64,000 nucleotides of DNA from Clostridiales bacterium (GTDB lineage: Bacteria; Bacillota; Clostridia; Saccharofermentanales; Saccharofermentanaceae). The notes beneath the pieces are model-generated. The model had not been told where the DNA came from and did not search any database. It saw only the letters and a program-made list of their open reading frames with translations. Position numbers and translations under genes: made by a program. Numbering within the stretch: position 1 is the first letter of the stretch; each line of letters opens with the position of its first letter. Positions 52,573 through 62,041 of this stretch are shown in pieces. Location of the stretch: NCBI GenBank assembly GCA_017551625.1, contig JAFZLF010000005.1:181459-245458 (forward strand), in the 5' to 3' direction.

Positions 52573-53178
52573 TCACGATTCCTTCAAGATGGCAAGCATA
52601 GAGCGCAGCGCTTTTCCACGATGGCTGATCGCATTCTTCTCTTCATCGGAGATCTCGGCTGTGGTTTTGCCGATCTCCGGTACAAAAAAGATCGGATCGT
52701 AGCCGAAACCATTGTCCCCGCGGGGTTCTGAAAGAAGGACTCCGTCGCACTGCTCTTTTACCACGAAATGAGACCCGTCCGGCCGAACAACAGCAATAGC
52801 GCATACGAAGTGCGCGGTCCACTGCTCCTGCGGGACGTCTTTGAGCATTTCCCAGATCTTTTGAAACTTCTCGGGATAGGTGGAATCTTCACCACAGAAA
52901 CGGGAGGAATAGATTCCCGGCGCGCCGTCGAGAGCATCGATACAGAGACCGGAATCATCGGCCATTACGTATCCGCCGACTTCGTTATGAATGGTCGTCG
53001 CCTTGATGAGAGCATTCCCTTCAAACGAGTCCGCATCCTCCACGATATCTGTATGGATCCCAATATTCTCCATGCCCACGATCTCGAACGGAAACCCTTC
53101 AAGGATCTCCTTGATCTCGTGGATCTTATCCTTATTCTTACTTGCTACCAGAAATCTCTCCATCTTACCGTACTCCTT
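52573..53178 (-). CDS. rdgB: XTP/dITP diphosphatase (RdgB/HAM1)
   Basis: The enzyme removes non-canonical purine nucleotides such as XTP and dITP by pyrophosphate release. From the ATG at 53178 it has 201 residues, the family length, and begins MERFLVASKNKDKIHEIKEI, the conserved start motif. ADDSGLCIDALDGAPGIYSSRF near 68-89 holds the metal and base-binding residues, and the C-terminal SHRGKALRSM is typical. An in-frame ATG at 53238 overlaps the previous stop (TGATG) and would add a basic 20-residue head; both starts are possible. It is the last gene of the argS-M3-rsmF unit. Confidence 0.94.
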   Translation of the reverse strand, partial: KEYGKMERFLVASKNKDKIHEIKEILEGFPFEIVGMENIGIHTDIVEDADSFEGNALIKATTIHNEVGGYVMADDSGLCIDALDGAPGIYSSRFCGEDSTYPEKFQKIWEMLKDVPQEQWTAHFVCAIAVVRPDGSHFVVKEQCDGVLLSEPRGDNGFGYDPIFFVPEIGKTTAEISDEEKNAISHRGKALRSMLAILKES

Positions 53179-53237
53179 CTTTCTCGTACTATTCTTTGTT
53201 TTACCGGATGTCGCCGGATCCTGTTTTTTCCTTGCCA

Positions 53238-54677
53238 TCACATCAGTCTCCACGCCTTCGGATAAGCATTTTTAAGAACCGCCCCTGTCACCTTCGCAAA
53301 TCCGAGAGGCAAGTCTTCGACGGCAACCACGATGTTCTCTCCTGCATCGAGAAGCCCGATCTCGTCGTCAGTGAGCATGATCGTCTCACAACGGAGATAT
53401 CGTGTCAGACGTTCATCGTCTCTCCCTAGGGAAAGGAAACGCGACGGTTTGATCATCTCTTTACAAAGCTCGAGCGCAAGCGCCTGCGACGGGATGAATG
53501 TTCTACCCTTCGCCGTTTCCTTGATCTCACCGGGGAAATCGCCCATTTTCACTACCTTCAGGCCTTTGAAAAGGTCTTCCGAGATCGGAAGCATATGCAC
53601 TTTATCCTTGTGAAGAACAAAGTCCGTGCGGATCTTCTCCAGATATACTGCCGCCTCCTCGGAAGCCAACAGCCCCTGCATAAAGGACTCGAAGCATTCT
53701 CTCGCTTTTACAAAAGTGAAGTTCTTCGAGGAAGGATTCTTTCGTATTTTTCTCGGATCCTCCTCCGGCTCACCGCCTTCTTCTTTCTTTCGAAGATGTA
53801 CACAGAAATGGCCTTCGCCCTCCGTCTTATGAGGCCAGATACGCATCATGCCTTCGTCATCGTGAGTAACTCCGTTAAGCTCTCTATGCGAAATGATCTC
53901 ATAGTCCGGATGCTCTGCAAGGAATCCGTGGATCTGGTCTTCGTTCTCCGCTTCTCCGAAAGTGCATGTCGAATATACGATCGTGCCTCCGGGACGCAGC
54001 ATCTCATCTGCATATCCGAGGATCGCCTTCTGGATCGGAACACATGAATCGGGACCGAACCTTTCCCAGCTCTTCGGGGCGAAAGGATCTCTTCGGAACA
54101 TACCTTCACCCGAACAGGGGGCATCGATAATGATCCGGTCGAAGAATGACCGAAAAGCTTTTACCATATGCGCCGGGTCTTCATTTAAGATCACGACATT
54201 TCCGGCGCCACAACGCTCCAGATTCCGAAGAAGCGCACGCGATCTTTCGGTATTGATCTCATTTGCGATAAGAAGGCCCTCACCTTTCAGGTCCTCTGCG
54301 ATCCTTGTCGCTTTTCCTCCGGGGGCCGCACACATATCAAGAACATACTCACCCGGGCGTGTCCCGAGAACCGACGCCGGCAGCATCGCCGACGGTTCCT
54401 GGATGTAGTAGGCACCGGCATGATAATACGGATCTTTACCCAGAGAGATATCCGGAGTATAGAAACCGCCGTCACACCAGGACACCGGTTTAATCGGAAG
54501 ATCCATCGTCTCCATATGGGAGATATACGCATCAGACGAAAGCTTCAGACGGTTCCATCGGATACCGTGGACAGCTTCTTTCTCATAGGAAGCAAAGAAA
54601 AGAGGAGCCTCATCGGCTTTCCCCTTCTCCTCGAAATACTGATTCATCCTCTTTACAAAAGCTTCCGGCAGTTTCAT
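53238..54677 (-). CDS. rsmF: rRNA (cytosine-C5)-methyltransferase, RsmB/RsmF family
   Basis: The 479-residue SAM-dependent RNA methyltransferase has DMCAAPGGKATRIAED near 111-126 (SAM), then the two catalytic cysteines: PCSGEGMFRRDP (motif VI nucleophile partner) and YSTCTFGEAEN (motif IV). A C-terminal PUA-like part (about 350-479) follows, as in RsmF/YebU. It probably methylates a 16S rRNA cytosine; the exact site is not shown. It overlaps the M3 peptidase gene by four bases and rdgB's longer start by three. Confidence 0.9.
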   Translation of the reverse strand: MKLPEAFVKRMNQYFEEKGKADEAPLFFASYEKEAVHGIRWNRLKLSSDAYISHMETMDLPIKPVSWCDGGFYTPDISLGKDPYYHAGAYYIQEPSAMLPASVLGTRPGEYVLDMCAAPGGKATRIAEDLKGEGLLIANEINTERSRALLRNLERCGAGNVVILNEDPAHMVKAFRSFFDRIIIDAPCSGEGMFRRDPFAPKSWERFGPDSCVPIQKAILGYADEMLRPGGTIVYSTCTFGEAENEDQIHGFLAEHPDYEIISHRELNGVTHDDEGMMRIWPHKTEGEGHFCVHLRKKEEGGEPEEDPRKIRKNPSSKNFTFVKARECFESFMQGLLASEEAAVYLEKIRTDFVLHKDKVHMLPISEDLFKGLKVVKMGDFPGEIKETAKGRTFIPSQALALELCKEMIKPSRFLSLGRDDERLTRYLRCETIMLTDDEIGLLDAGENIVVAVEDLPLGFAKVTGAVLKNAYPKAWRLM

Positions 54678-56377
54678 AGGTTCAAATAATCACACATCTG
54701 ATACGCCAGTTTCTTCATAACATCAACCGAAAACGGAGACGAAAGTCCTGCAGACTCAACGAGATCAATAAGTGTCCTCGTTCCGCCCGCCGCGCACAGA
54801 TGCTCATAGATCGTCATGGCCTTCTTTCTGTTTTTCCTGGAGATATCCCAGATCTGTAGCGCGCACACCTGCGCCAGACAATAATCAATATAGTAGAAAG
54901 GCGACGTGAAGATATGCTCTTTCTTCATCCATGCGCCGCCCTCTTCGTAGAAAGGATCGCCGTCATAATCGATATCCGGCTGGTATTTCTTCTCCAGGTC
55001 TCTCCACGCCGCATGACGTTCCTGCGGGGTCATATCCGGATGACTATATACCACATGCTGGTACTCGTCTACGAGACAGCCGTATGGCAGGAACAGAAGC
55101 GCCAGCGTCATGTGCTGCTCACGATATGCATCCGCAGACTTCCCGAAGAACATCTCCATGTATGGATAGGTCATATACTCCATGGCTGTCGAATGGATCT
55201 CACAGGCTTCAAGCGTCGGTGACAGGCACTCGATAAACTGAGAAGAATCGATACTCCGAAGTGCCGCATATGCATGGCCCGACTCATGCACCATCGTGGC
55301 TACATCGTCGGCGGTATGGTTAGCATTCATCAGTATAAACGGAATACCGTAATCCAGAAGACTCGCGCAGTACCCGCCCGTCGCCTTATTCTGGCGAGAA
55401 AACAGATCCATAAAATCATGCTCGCCCAGAACCTGGAAATAACTGGGATCTCTGTCGAACATCTGGCCGAACATCTTGGATCCGGTCTCGAAATACTTCT
55501 CCTGCGGGATCTGCGGCACAGGATTCCCATGCACGAAGAGGCACGGCAGATCGTAATACTTGAGAGAATCGAGCTCCAGACGGTTCTTCTGGAGTCTTCG
55601 TATCTCCGACGTGATTGGTACGATATACTTCACGACATTATCGCGGAAGACCTTCACCTGCTCCGGACCGTAGTCATATCTCTCCATACGCTTATATCCG
55701 AGTTCGACAAAATCCTTATATCCGAGTTTATGTGCGATCTCGGTACGGATCTTCACCATCTCGTCGTAGATCTCATCGAATCTTTCTTTCTGCGCCGTAT
55801 AGTAGTCCGAGACAGCCTTCTGGGCTTTCTTCCTGACTTCCCTGTCCGTCGATTCGAAAAAAGGACTCATGGTCGACAGTGTCTGGTGTTTTCCCTTGAA
55901 AAGGATATCCGCCTCTGAGAGGATCTGGCTGTAGTCATTCTCCAGAGAGCTCTCCTTCGCAAGATCTTCAAGTACCTCAGAACTGACGATATCTCTCTGG
56001 TTCTGCGTCTTTCGGAAGATCATGGTACCGAAACGTTCTTCGAGTTCCTCACGGATCTCGGAGTGCAGCATCGCGGTATATACACCGGCCGTCAGATCGG
56101 ATACGATCGGGTAATTCTCATCGAAAAAATCCATCTCTTCGTTCCAGAACGGATCGACGGTATCGAGGTCATGGCGGATCATACAGATAGTAAATGCCGT
56201 GTCAAAAGCACTCATCTCCCGCTGGAAAGCCATGACCGCAGTCTCGACCACATCCGCATCGCGGGCCGCCATCAGTTTCAGGCGGGTACTCATCGCACAT
56301 TCCTTGAATTGTTCTACCGAAGGCCGTTTGTACTCGATCTCCGAGAACTTCGGCATCTTCATATCTTCATCTGACAT
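54674..56377 (-). CDS. M3-family oligoendopeptidase
   Basis: The 567-residue cytosolic zinc peptidase has the HExxH motif as MVHESGHAYA near residues 371-380; the third metal ligand Glu is in TLEACEIHSTAMEY about 25 residues later. The opening KFSEIEYKRPSVEQF and the C-terminal HIFTSPFYYIDYCLAQVCAL are typical of the short clostridial group (about 560 residues). It trims short peptides in the cytosol. It lies 18 bases after argS and overlaps rsmF by four bases, so translation is coupled. Confidence 0.94.
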   Translation of the reverse strand: MSDEDMKMPKFSEIEYKRPSVEQFKECAMSTRLKLMAARDADVVETAVMAFQREMSAFDTAFTICMIRHDLDTVDPFWNEEMDFFDENYPIVSDLTAGVYTAMLHSEIREELEERFGTMIFRKTQNQRDIVSSEVLEDLAKESSLENDYSQILSEADILFKGKHQTLSTMSPFFESTDREVRKKAQKAVSDYYTAQKERFDEIYDEMVKIRTEIAHKLGYKDFVELGYKRMERYDYGPEQVKVFRDNVVKYIVPITSEIRRLQKNRLELDSLKYYDLPCLFVHGNPVPQIPQEKYFETGSKMFGQMFDRDPSYFQVLGEHDFMDLFSRQNKATGGYCASLLDYGIPFILMNANHTADDVATMVHESGHAYAALRSIDSSQFIECLSPTLEACEIHSTAMEYMTYPYMEMFFGKSADAYREQHMTLALLFLPYGCLVDEYQHVVYSHPDMTPQERHAAWRDLEKKYQPDIDYDGDPFYEEGGAWMKKEHIFTSPFYYIDYCLAQVCALQIWDISRKNRKKAMTIYEHLCAAGGTRTLIDLVESAGLSSPFSVDVMKKLAYQMCDYLNL

Positions 56378-56395
56378 GTCGTACCTTCTTTCGTA

Positions 56396-58129
56396 TCACA
56401 TCTGCTCGACAACAGAGATACCGAGCAGATACGTGCCGGTCTCGATCGCATCGCAGACCGCTTCGCACATGGCCAGGCGTGCTGTCTTCAGTTCTGCATC
56501 TTCTCCGCCGAGGATGGAGCAGTTATTATAGAAACGGTTGAAAGCACGGGCAATACCTGCGACTGCGCGCGAAACCATGAACGGTTCATTACTTCCGGCC
56601 GCCTTACGGATCGCATCCGGCAGATCGGCAAGCGCCTTGACACAGGCAAATTCTTCGTCGCCATCAAGCTTATTCAGAAGAACACTTCCGGAACCGACCG
56701 GTTCGAAGCCCTGCTCTTTCGCTTTTCTCAGGATCGAGCGCGTACGTGCGTATGTATAGATCAGATACGGAGCCGTATCTCCCTCGAAGTCGAGCATCGT
56801 ATCCCAGGAGAATACGATATCTCTTTCTCTTCCGGCCTTGACGTACGTATAGATAACGGCGCCTAAGCCCACCTTCTCGGCGATCTCACGGAGTTCCTCA
56901 TCAGACATATCCGACTTTCTTGTCTCGGCGTTCGCCTTGATAAGCTCGTACGTCTTCGCGACACTCTCGTCGAGGAGTTCTTCGAGAAGAACGATATTAC
57001 CGTCACGGGTACTGAACTTCATGTTCTGGAACTTCACGAGACCGAATCCGACGTGCTCGCACTTATCGGCGCACGCATAACCGGCTTTCTTCAGCGTGGA
57101 GAATACCTGTTTGAAGTGCAGAGCCTGCGGGATACCTACAACGTAGATATTCTTGTCGAAGTGATATTTCTCGTCACGATAGAGGATCGCCGCGATATCA
57201 CGGGTACCGTAGATCGTGGTTCCGTCACTCTTCAGGATGATGCACGGCGGTACTCCGTACTCTTCGAGATCCACGACCTGTGCGCCTTCGCTCTCGATCA
57301 GGAGATTCTTCTCCTTCAGCATGGCGACGACCTGATCGGCCATCTTCGCGTAATAGGACTCGCCGTTATAGTTATCGAAAGTCACTCCCATTCTCTTATA
57401 GAGCTGTTCGAAAACGACAAGCGACATATCTCTGAACTTCTGCCACAGCGCCACTTCCTCTTCACAGCCGTCTTCGAGTTTTTTGAAGTTTTCTCTTGCT
57501 GAGACCGTCAGTTCCGGATCGTTCTTCTCTTCTTCATGGAACTTCACGTAGATGCGGAGAAGCTCTGTGATCGGGTCCTTCTCGAGCGCCTCTTCATCCC
57601 CCCAGAGACGATATGCCGTGATGAGCTTACCGAATTGAGTACCATAGTCGCCGAGATGATTCATACGGACGACCTTATAGCCAAGTTTCTCATAGATGCG
57701 GGACAGGGAGTGCCCGAGGATCGTAGTAAAGGCGTGTCCGACATGGAACGGCTTCGCGATATTCGGCGAAGAGAACTCGACGATGACCGTCTTTCCTTCC
57801 CCTTCTTCGGACTGTCCGTATGAAGTTCCCTTAGAGAGGACCTCCGACAAGACTTCCTTGGCATATGCTCCGCGGTCAACAAAGAAATTGAGATACGGGC
57901 CCTTAGCCTCGACCTTACTGAGCCACTCGGCGCTCATCTGATCACTTTCAGAGAGATCGGAAGCGATCATATTCGGTGCTTTATGCATCGTCTTCGCCAG
58001 CACGAAGCAAGGGAATGCGAAATCGCCCATATCCTCCTGTGGCGGGATCTCCACGAGCCTGTTTACCTCTGACACATCAAGACCTGTTGCTTCTGCTACT
58101 TTCACTGCCACGGCATTTTTAAAATCCAT
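56396..58129 (-). CDS. argS: Arginine--tRNA ligase
   Basis: This is a class I synthetase of 577 residues, normal length. SSPNIAKPFHVGHAFTTILG near 118-137 is the HIGH motif (HVGH). The KMSKS loop is a variant, KFSTRDG near 354, as in other ArgS. The C-terminal helical anticodon-binding domain (VSRAVAGIARAFNRFYNNCSIL) is present, and an N-terminal Add-1 domain covers residues 1-95. Start ATG with AGGAG eight bases upstream. It leads the four-gene unit argS, M3 peptidase, rsmF, rdgB. A -10 TATAAT lies near 58190 with a poor -35. Confidence 0.97.
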   Translation of the reverse strand: MDFKNAVAVKVAEATGLDVSEVNRLVEIPPQEDMGDFAFPCFVLAKTMHKAPNMIASDLSESDQMSAEWLSKVEAKGPYLNFFVDRGAYAKEVLSEVLSKGTSYGQSEEGEGKTVIVEFSSPNIAKPFHVGHAFTTILGHSLSRIYEKLGYKVVRMNHLGDYGTQFGKLITAYRLWGDEEALEKDPITELLRIYVKFHEEEKNDPELTVSARENFKKLEDGCEEEVALWQKFRDMSLVVFEQLYKRMGVTFDNYNGESYYAKMADQVVAMLKEKNLLIESEGAQVVDLEEYGVPPCIILKSDGTTIYGTRDIAAILYRDEKYHFDKNIYVVGIPQALHFKQVFSTLKKAGYACADKCEHVGFGLVKFQNMKFSTRDGNIVLLEELLDESVAKTYELIKANAETRKSDMSDEELREIAEKVGLGAVIYTYVKAGRERDIVFSWDTMLDFEGDTAPYLIYTYARTRSILRKAKEQGFEPVGSGSVLLNKLDGDEEFACVKALADLPDAIRKAAGSNEPFMVSRAVAGIARAFNRFYNNCSILGGEDAELKTARLAMCEAVCDAIETGTYLLGISVVEQM

Positions 58130-58293
58130 GTTCTAACTCCTATTCTTCACGTGTTTCTTTCTTTTCAATGACATTCGTCCGTATATTATACTATATTATT
58201 ACGAATTGTGATATTATAGGGAACACTTTAGAGGAATCATTGTGTTAATATATGTAACGGTTTAGTATACGCATCAAAGAGGAGGGCGAATTC

Positions 58294-59259
58294 TTGTTTG
58301 CTTATCTTTTACATACCAGATATATATACCTGATCGGGCCATTCTTCACCCTGATCTTCACGTTTTTTTCGATCCACAAGCAGAACAAAAAGCTCCCGTC
58401 GGACGGTGGCCGCGCTTTTGCCGTAGATAGCGCCTCCGCGAAAGGCAAGCCGACCTCCGCCGGCGTGATCTTCATCTCCTGTCTATTCGTCGGCATCGGG
58501 CTCTTCTCCGAGGTCACATGGCAGTATGCGCTTCTTTATCTGTGTGCCATGATGGCGATGATATGCGGGTATCTGGATGACAAGAGTCCCTGGTCGGCAA
58601 CACTCAAAGGCATGACCGACATCGTGATCGCCATTGCATCGGGAACTCTGGCGTCTTTCCTGTTCCCGCTCGAGATCGATATCTTTATTCTGCACATCAC
58701 CTGGACGGTCCCACAGCCTCTGTATATCGTCCTTGCTTCTATTCTGGTCTGGTTATCGATAAACTTCGCCAACGCTTCAGACGGTGTTGACGGACTGTGC
58801 GGCAACCTCACCATGGTCTCGACCGTTACGTTCTTCGCCATGACGATCATTACCAAGCGCGTTTCCATGATGAACAACGTCATGCTTTACCTCGTCGTTG
58901 TACTACTCGTCTATCTCTGGTACAACTGTCATCCGAGCACGCTTCTCATGGGCGACTCCGGTTCACAGGCCATCGGCGTATTTCTCGCCTTCTTTGCGAT
59001 GGCATCGGGGAATCCTTTCTCGTACATCATCATCTGCCTGCCAATGGTCCTCGACGGCGGTTCTTCTCTATTTAAGCTCGCTTTTATCCGAGTTACCAAG
59101 ATCAAGGGATTCATGAAGAAGATCCGTACACCGCTTCACGACCACTGCCGTAAGGAGTGGAACTGGGCCAATCAGATGGTCACAGAAAGATTCACCCTCA
59201 TTCATCTTATGATCGAGGGCGCATATCTTCTCCTTTTGTATTTCTCGGTTACGGATTAA
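58294..59259 (+). CDS. MraY/WecA-family phosphosugar-lipid transferase, MraY-like
   Basis: The 321-residue membrane protein has about ten helices. Family motifs on cytosolic loops: YLDDKSPWSATLKG near 92-105 (DD metal pair), NFANASDGVDGL near 155-166, MGDSGSQA near 218-225, and PLHDHCRKEW near 280-289 in the place of the MraY HHH motif. It transfers a phosphosugar from a UDP donor to undecaprenyl phosphate. The PLHxH motif favours MraY (UDP-MurNAc-pentapeptide) over WecA or TagO. It lies outside a cell-wall cluster, so a role in teichoic acid or other polymer is possible. Start TTG with GGAGGG seven bases upstream. Its stop overlaps the convergent gene by three bases. Confidence 0.82.
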   Translation: MFAYLLHTRYIYLIGPFFTLIFTFFSIHKQNKKLPSDGGRAFAVDSASAKGKPTSAGVIFISCLFVGIGLFSEVTWQYALLYLCAMMAMICGYLDDKSPWSATLKGMTDIVIAIASGTLASFLFPLEIDIFILHITWTVPQPLYIVLASILVWLSINFANASDGVDGLCGNLTMVSTVTFFAMTIITKRVSMMNNVMLYLVVVLLVYLWYNCHPSTLLMGDSGSQAIGVFLAFFAMASGNPFSYIIICLPMVLDGGSSLFKLAFIRVTKIKGFMKKIRTPLHDHCRKEWNWANQMVTERFTLIHLMIEGAYLLLLYFSVTD

Positions 59260-60077
59260 AAATCCAGGAAATCGTCATCCACCGATTCAGATGAATCCTC
59301 TCTAAGATCCATCTCGTCCTTATAATCGTCTTCAAGAACGGTCTCCTTAAACTCCTCTTTCTCCTTCGGTTTCGTCTCTTTCGGTTTATCCTCGAAAGGA
59401 TTCTCGGCAACAGCGGAGAGATCTTCTCTTCTTTCTTCAGGCGCCGACATCGAAGAAGCAGGAAAATCAGAGACAGGTGATGCCTCTTCTGCCGGCTTTT
59501 CTGTATCTGAAGCAGGTGCAGATTCAGAAGATGCCGTTTTAACAGGCGGCATTTTTGATTCATGGGCGGCCACGATATCATCGAGATCGAGTTCCATCGA
59601 GCTATGTGTATCGCGGGCATCCTGTTCTGCAAGTTCTCTGGCCGTAGCAGCTGCTTCGGCTTCTTTTCTGGCGTTCGCTTTCTCGCGCGCCGCCTCGATC
59701 GCCTTTCTTCTCTCTTCTTCGGCGACCTTGCGTTCTTCCTGGGCCTTCTTCTGCGCTTCTTCCTCTCTCTCCTTGCAGAGGCGACGCAGTTCTTCCGCAC
59801 GTAGTCTCTCCTTCTCCTTGGCGCGCTGGATCTCTGCGTTGGCCACCGCGTCGCCGAGTTTTTGAAGCTCGGCCTGTTCCGGAGACATCGAGGCCTGTTT
59901 CGTCAGTTCCTTGATATCAAGCTTCTTCCCTCCCGTTACGGCACTCTCTTTCTCAGAGTCAAACTTCTTATCCGTAGGCGGAGTAAAGTCCGATGCCGCA
60001 TCGATGATCTCCTGCATATTCGGAAGTCTTACCTTCGAATCAAACTGGTATTTTCTCTCTTTTGGTGTGTCGCTCAT
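59256..60077 (-). CDS. Charged coiled-coil protein, last gene of the kinase-VWA-PP2C operon
   Basis: The product has 273 residues from the ATG at 60077 (GGGGGAC six bases upstream; a TTG at 60092 is rejected). Residues 60-165 form a long Glu/Lys/Arg/Ala coiled coil (RLRAEELRRLCKEREEEAQK). The rest is acidic and disordered, ending DDDFLDF. No domain is recognised and no membrane helix is seen. It is 16 bases after the PP2C gene, and its Ser/Thr-rich acidic tail would suit a phosphorylated substrate or scaffold of the kinase; that is inference from position. Its stop overlaps the mraY-like stop on the other strand. Confidence 0.75.
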   Translation of the reverse strand: MSDTPKERKYQFDSKVRLPNMQEIIDAASDFTPPTDKKFDSEKESAVTGGKKLDIKELTKQASMSPEQAELQKLGDAVANAEIQRAKEKERLRAEELRRLCKEREEEAQKKAQEERKVAEEERRKAIEAAREKANARKEAEAAATARELAEQDARDTHSSMELDLDDIVAAHESKMPPVKTASSESAPASDTEKPAEEASPVSDFPASSMSAPEERREDLSAVAENPFEDKPKETKPKEKEEFKETVLEDDYKDEMDLREDSSESVDDDFLDF

Positions 60078-60093
60078 GATTCTGTCCCCCAAA

Positions 60094-61272
60094 TCAGATC
60101 AACTGTACGATCAAAGCTATCGCCGTCAATACAAACGCGCCGCATACCAGCAGGAACGCCCATAGCGGTACCATTTTCGCACTTTTCTCAGCAGGAGCAG
60201 GAACTTCCTTCTTCTCATCCTGTTTCTTCTCCTCCTGTTTCTTCTCCTCGACGTCATTTCTGACATCTCTATTATCCTCAATGACCGGTTTTCCCGAAGG
60301 CACGTCCTTCGTTTTCTCGGAAACAGGCTCCTCATCTTCGGACTGCGCTGCCCCTGTCATATTCTCAAGCGGTTTTCCCTCACGAACACTCGTCAGGATC
60401 TCCTGCGCCCGTTTGACCTTGGACACCCACTCCATCTGCACGCTTCGGATCGTATCCTCGTGGTTCCGCTGAAGTCGGGCCTTACTATCAGAAAGCGACG
60501 AGAATTCAGGAGCCTCTGTCTCCGGCAGGTATACTATGCCCACCGAGGCATCGTCCGTATTCTGTCCGGCGTCTACGACAAACTCCTGTATCGTCGATGC
60601 AAGCTCTTTTTCCGCTTCTTCCTGACCCTTTGCGGCTAATTCGGCCAGACGGGCCACCACAGGACGGATCAGCTGAGATCCGGAATCGAAGACCATCTCC
60701 TCGACGCCGTCTGTCATCAGAACAAATGCATGCGTATCGTCCGTCGTCGTACGGATGAAGCGCAGGTATTCCTGTGCATTCGGAAATGTTATGAAATACG
60801 TCGAGGATGCGTTCTCGCCGTTAGTCGGAAGCGTCAGCGGCGAGATGCCGGAAGACGAGACGCGGCAGATCAGACCGTCACCGATATGCCCGGCCAGGAC
60901 CAGATCTCCCTTCACTGCAACAAAAAGCAACGTACACGACAATCTCTCGAGTCCATCGAGCTCATGTGTTACGAGAAGCTCGGCCATCGACGAGTGCACT
61001 GCCGTGACCAGCATACTGCGAGAGACACTCTCCCGGTTCTCGAAGTAGAAAGCATCGAAATGCTTGCAGAGAAGCTCGGCTATCGTATCGACGGCACAGC
61101 GCGCGCCGAAACGCGCATGCGTATACTTCGACCCGCCGGCGCCGTCAGCCACGCAAACGACGGAAACACCGTCACGCGAGAGCGTGCACGATGCATCCTC
61201 ACATGGAGTACCTCGAGAGATATGTTTATTCCCGATCAGGGAAACATTTACGAGTACCGGTTCCCTGCTCAT
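60094..61272 (-). CDS. Tail-anchored PP2C-family protein phosphatase
   Basis: The 392-residue protein has a PPM/PP2C domain (about 1-255): GTPCEDASC near 21-29, VCVADGAGGSKYTHARFGA near 38-56 (metal Asp), HIGDGLICRV near 124-133, LMTDGVEEM near 174-182 and NTDDASVGIVYL near 235-246, so all metal ligands appear intact. A Lys/Glu-rich, presumably disordered linker (about 260-365) leads to one C-terminal helix (LWAFLLVCGAFVLTAIALIVQLI), giving a tail-anchored enzyme facing the cytosol. It removes phosphate from Ser/Thr and is expected to reverse the kinase encoded in the same operon. Confidence 0.9.
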   Translation of the reverse strand: MSREPVLVNVSLIGNKHISRGTPCEDASCTLSRDGVSVVCVADGAGGSKYTHARFGARCAVDTIAELLCKHFDAFYFENRESVSRSMLVTAVHSSMAELLVTHELDGLERLSCTLLFVAVKGDLVLAGHIGDGLICRVSSSGISPLTLPTNGENASSTYFITFPNAQEYLRFIRTTTDDTHAFVLMTDGVEEMVFDSGSQLIRPVVARLAELAAKGQEEAEKELASTIQEFVVDAGQNTDDASVGIVYLPETEAPEFSSLSDSKARLQRNHEDTIRSVQMEWVSKVKRAQEILTSVREGKPLENMTGAAQSEDEEPVSEKTKDVPSGKPVIEDNRDVRNDVEEKKQEEKKQDEKKEVPAPAEKSAKMVPLWAFLLVCGAFVLTAIALIVQLI

Positions 61273-61275
61273 CGA

Positions 61276-62016
61276 TCACTGATTCTCCTCGATGGCCTTG
61301 AAGAAATCATCCATGGCCATAGAATTGCCTTCCGGCTCGGTATTCAGGTTATAGAGAGCATCGTTATTCATGCTGTTACTTACGACAGACGAGCTACTCG
61401 AGCCTAAGAAAGCGAAGAGCTTGCCGAATTGTGCCGTACTGATAGATATCGGTTTTTCGCGTTTGCCGGACAATCTCTGCAGAAGCGGGAAATCCGCGCT
61501 ACTGCCGACGCCGATATTAAAGACCACGAGCTTATCGTTGTCCTCGAGTTCACGAACGGCCTCGATCGCCTTCTCCATATTCTCCACCGCGTTATCTCCC
61601 TGCGGCGCACCATCGGTAATGACGACAAGCCATGGCTGATAGTACTTGATCCCCATCTGTTTATATCCTTCTTTACGGGCATTGAGAAGTTCCAGAGCCG
61701 TAAGTATGCCTTCACCGATCGGCGTGAGGCTGGTCGTTGCGGCAAGACGCGGAATCGAGGTATTCTGACCGGTTTTACCGAAAGGAAGGAAGATATCTAC
61801 CGAACCGCCAAACGTGATGATCGCGATATCGGCCGAAGACTTTGTCTCTTCGTTCTCACGGATAGAAGCAAAGAAACTCTGAAGACCATCGTTCAACTGT
61901 TCGATCGGATATCCTGCCATCGAACCGCTGATATCCAGACAAAAACATATCGGCAGGCGTCGTCTCGTGCTACTGCCGAAATCAGATTTAGAAAAACCAT
62001 TCACTTCGTTACTCAT
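61276..62016 (-). CDS. VWA-domain protein (TerY-like)
   Basis: The 246-residue protein is a single von Willebrand A domain. The MIDAS metal site is intact: Asp28-x-Ser30-x-Ser32 in LDISGSMAG, the Thr in TSLTPIGEG near 93, and the Asp in ITDGAPQGD near 135. The family resembles TerY of tellurite-resistance and stress systems, in which a VWA protein is paired with a PP2C phosphatase and a kinase. It sits 25 bases after the kinase gene and 3 bases before PP2C. It probably assembles a metal-dependent complex with them. Confidence 0.88.
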   Translation of the reverse strand: MSNEVNGFSKSDFGSSTRRRLPICFCLDISGSMAGYPIEQLNDGLQSFFASIRENEETKSSADIAIITFGGSVDIFLPFGKTGQNTSIPRLAATTSLTPIGEGILTALELLNARKEGYKQMGIKYYQPWLVVITDGAPQGDNAVENMEKAIEAVRELEDNDKLVVFNIGVGSSADFPLLQRLSGKREKPISISTAQFGKLFAFLGSSSSSVVSNSMNNDALYNLNTEPEGNSMAMDDFFKAIEENQ

Positions 62017-62041
62017 ACTATCTCCTCCGATATATCAGAAC

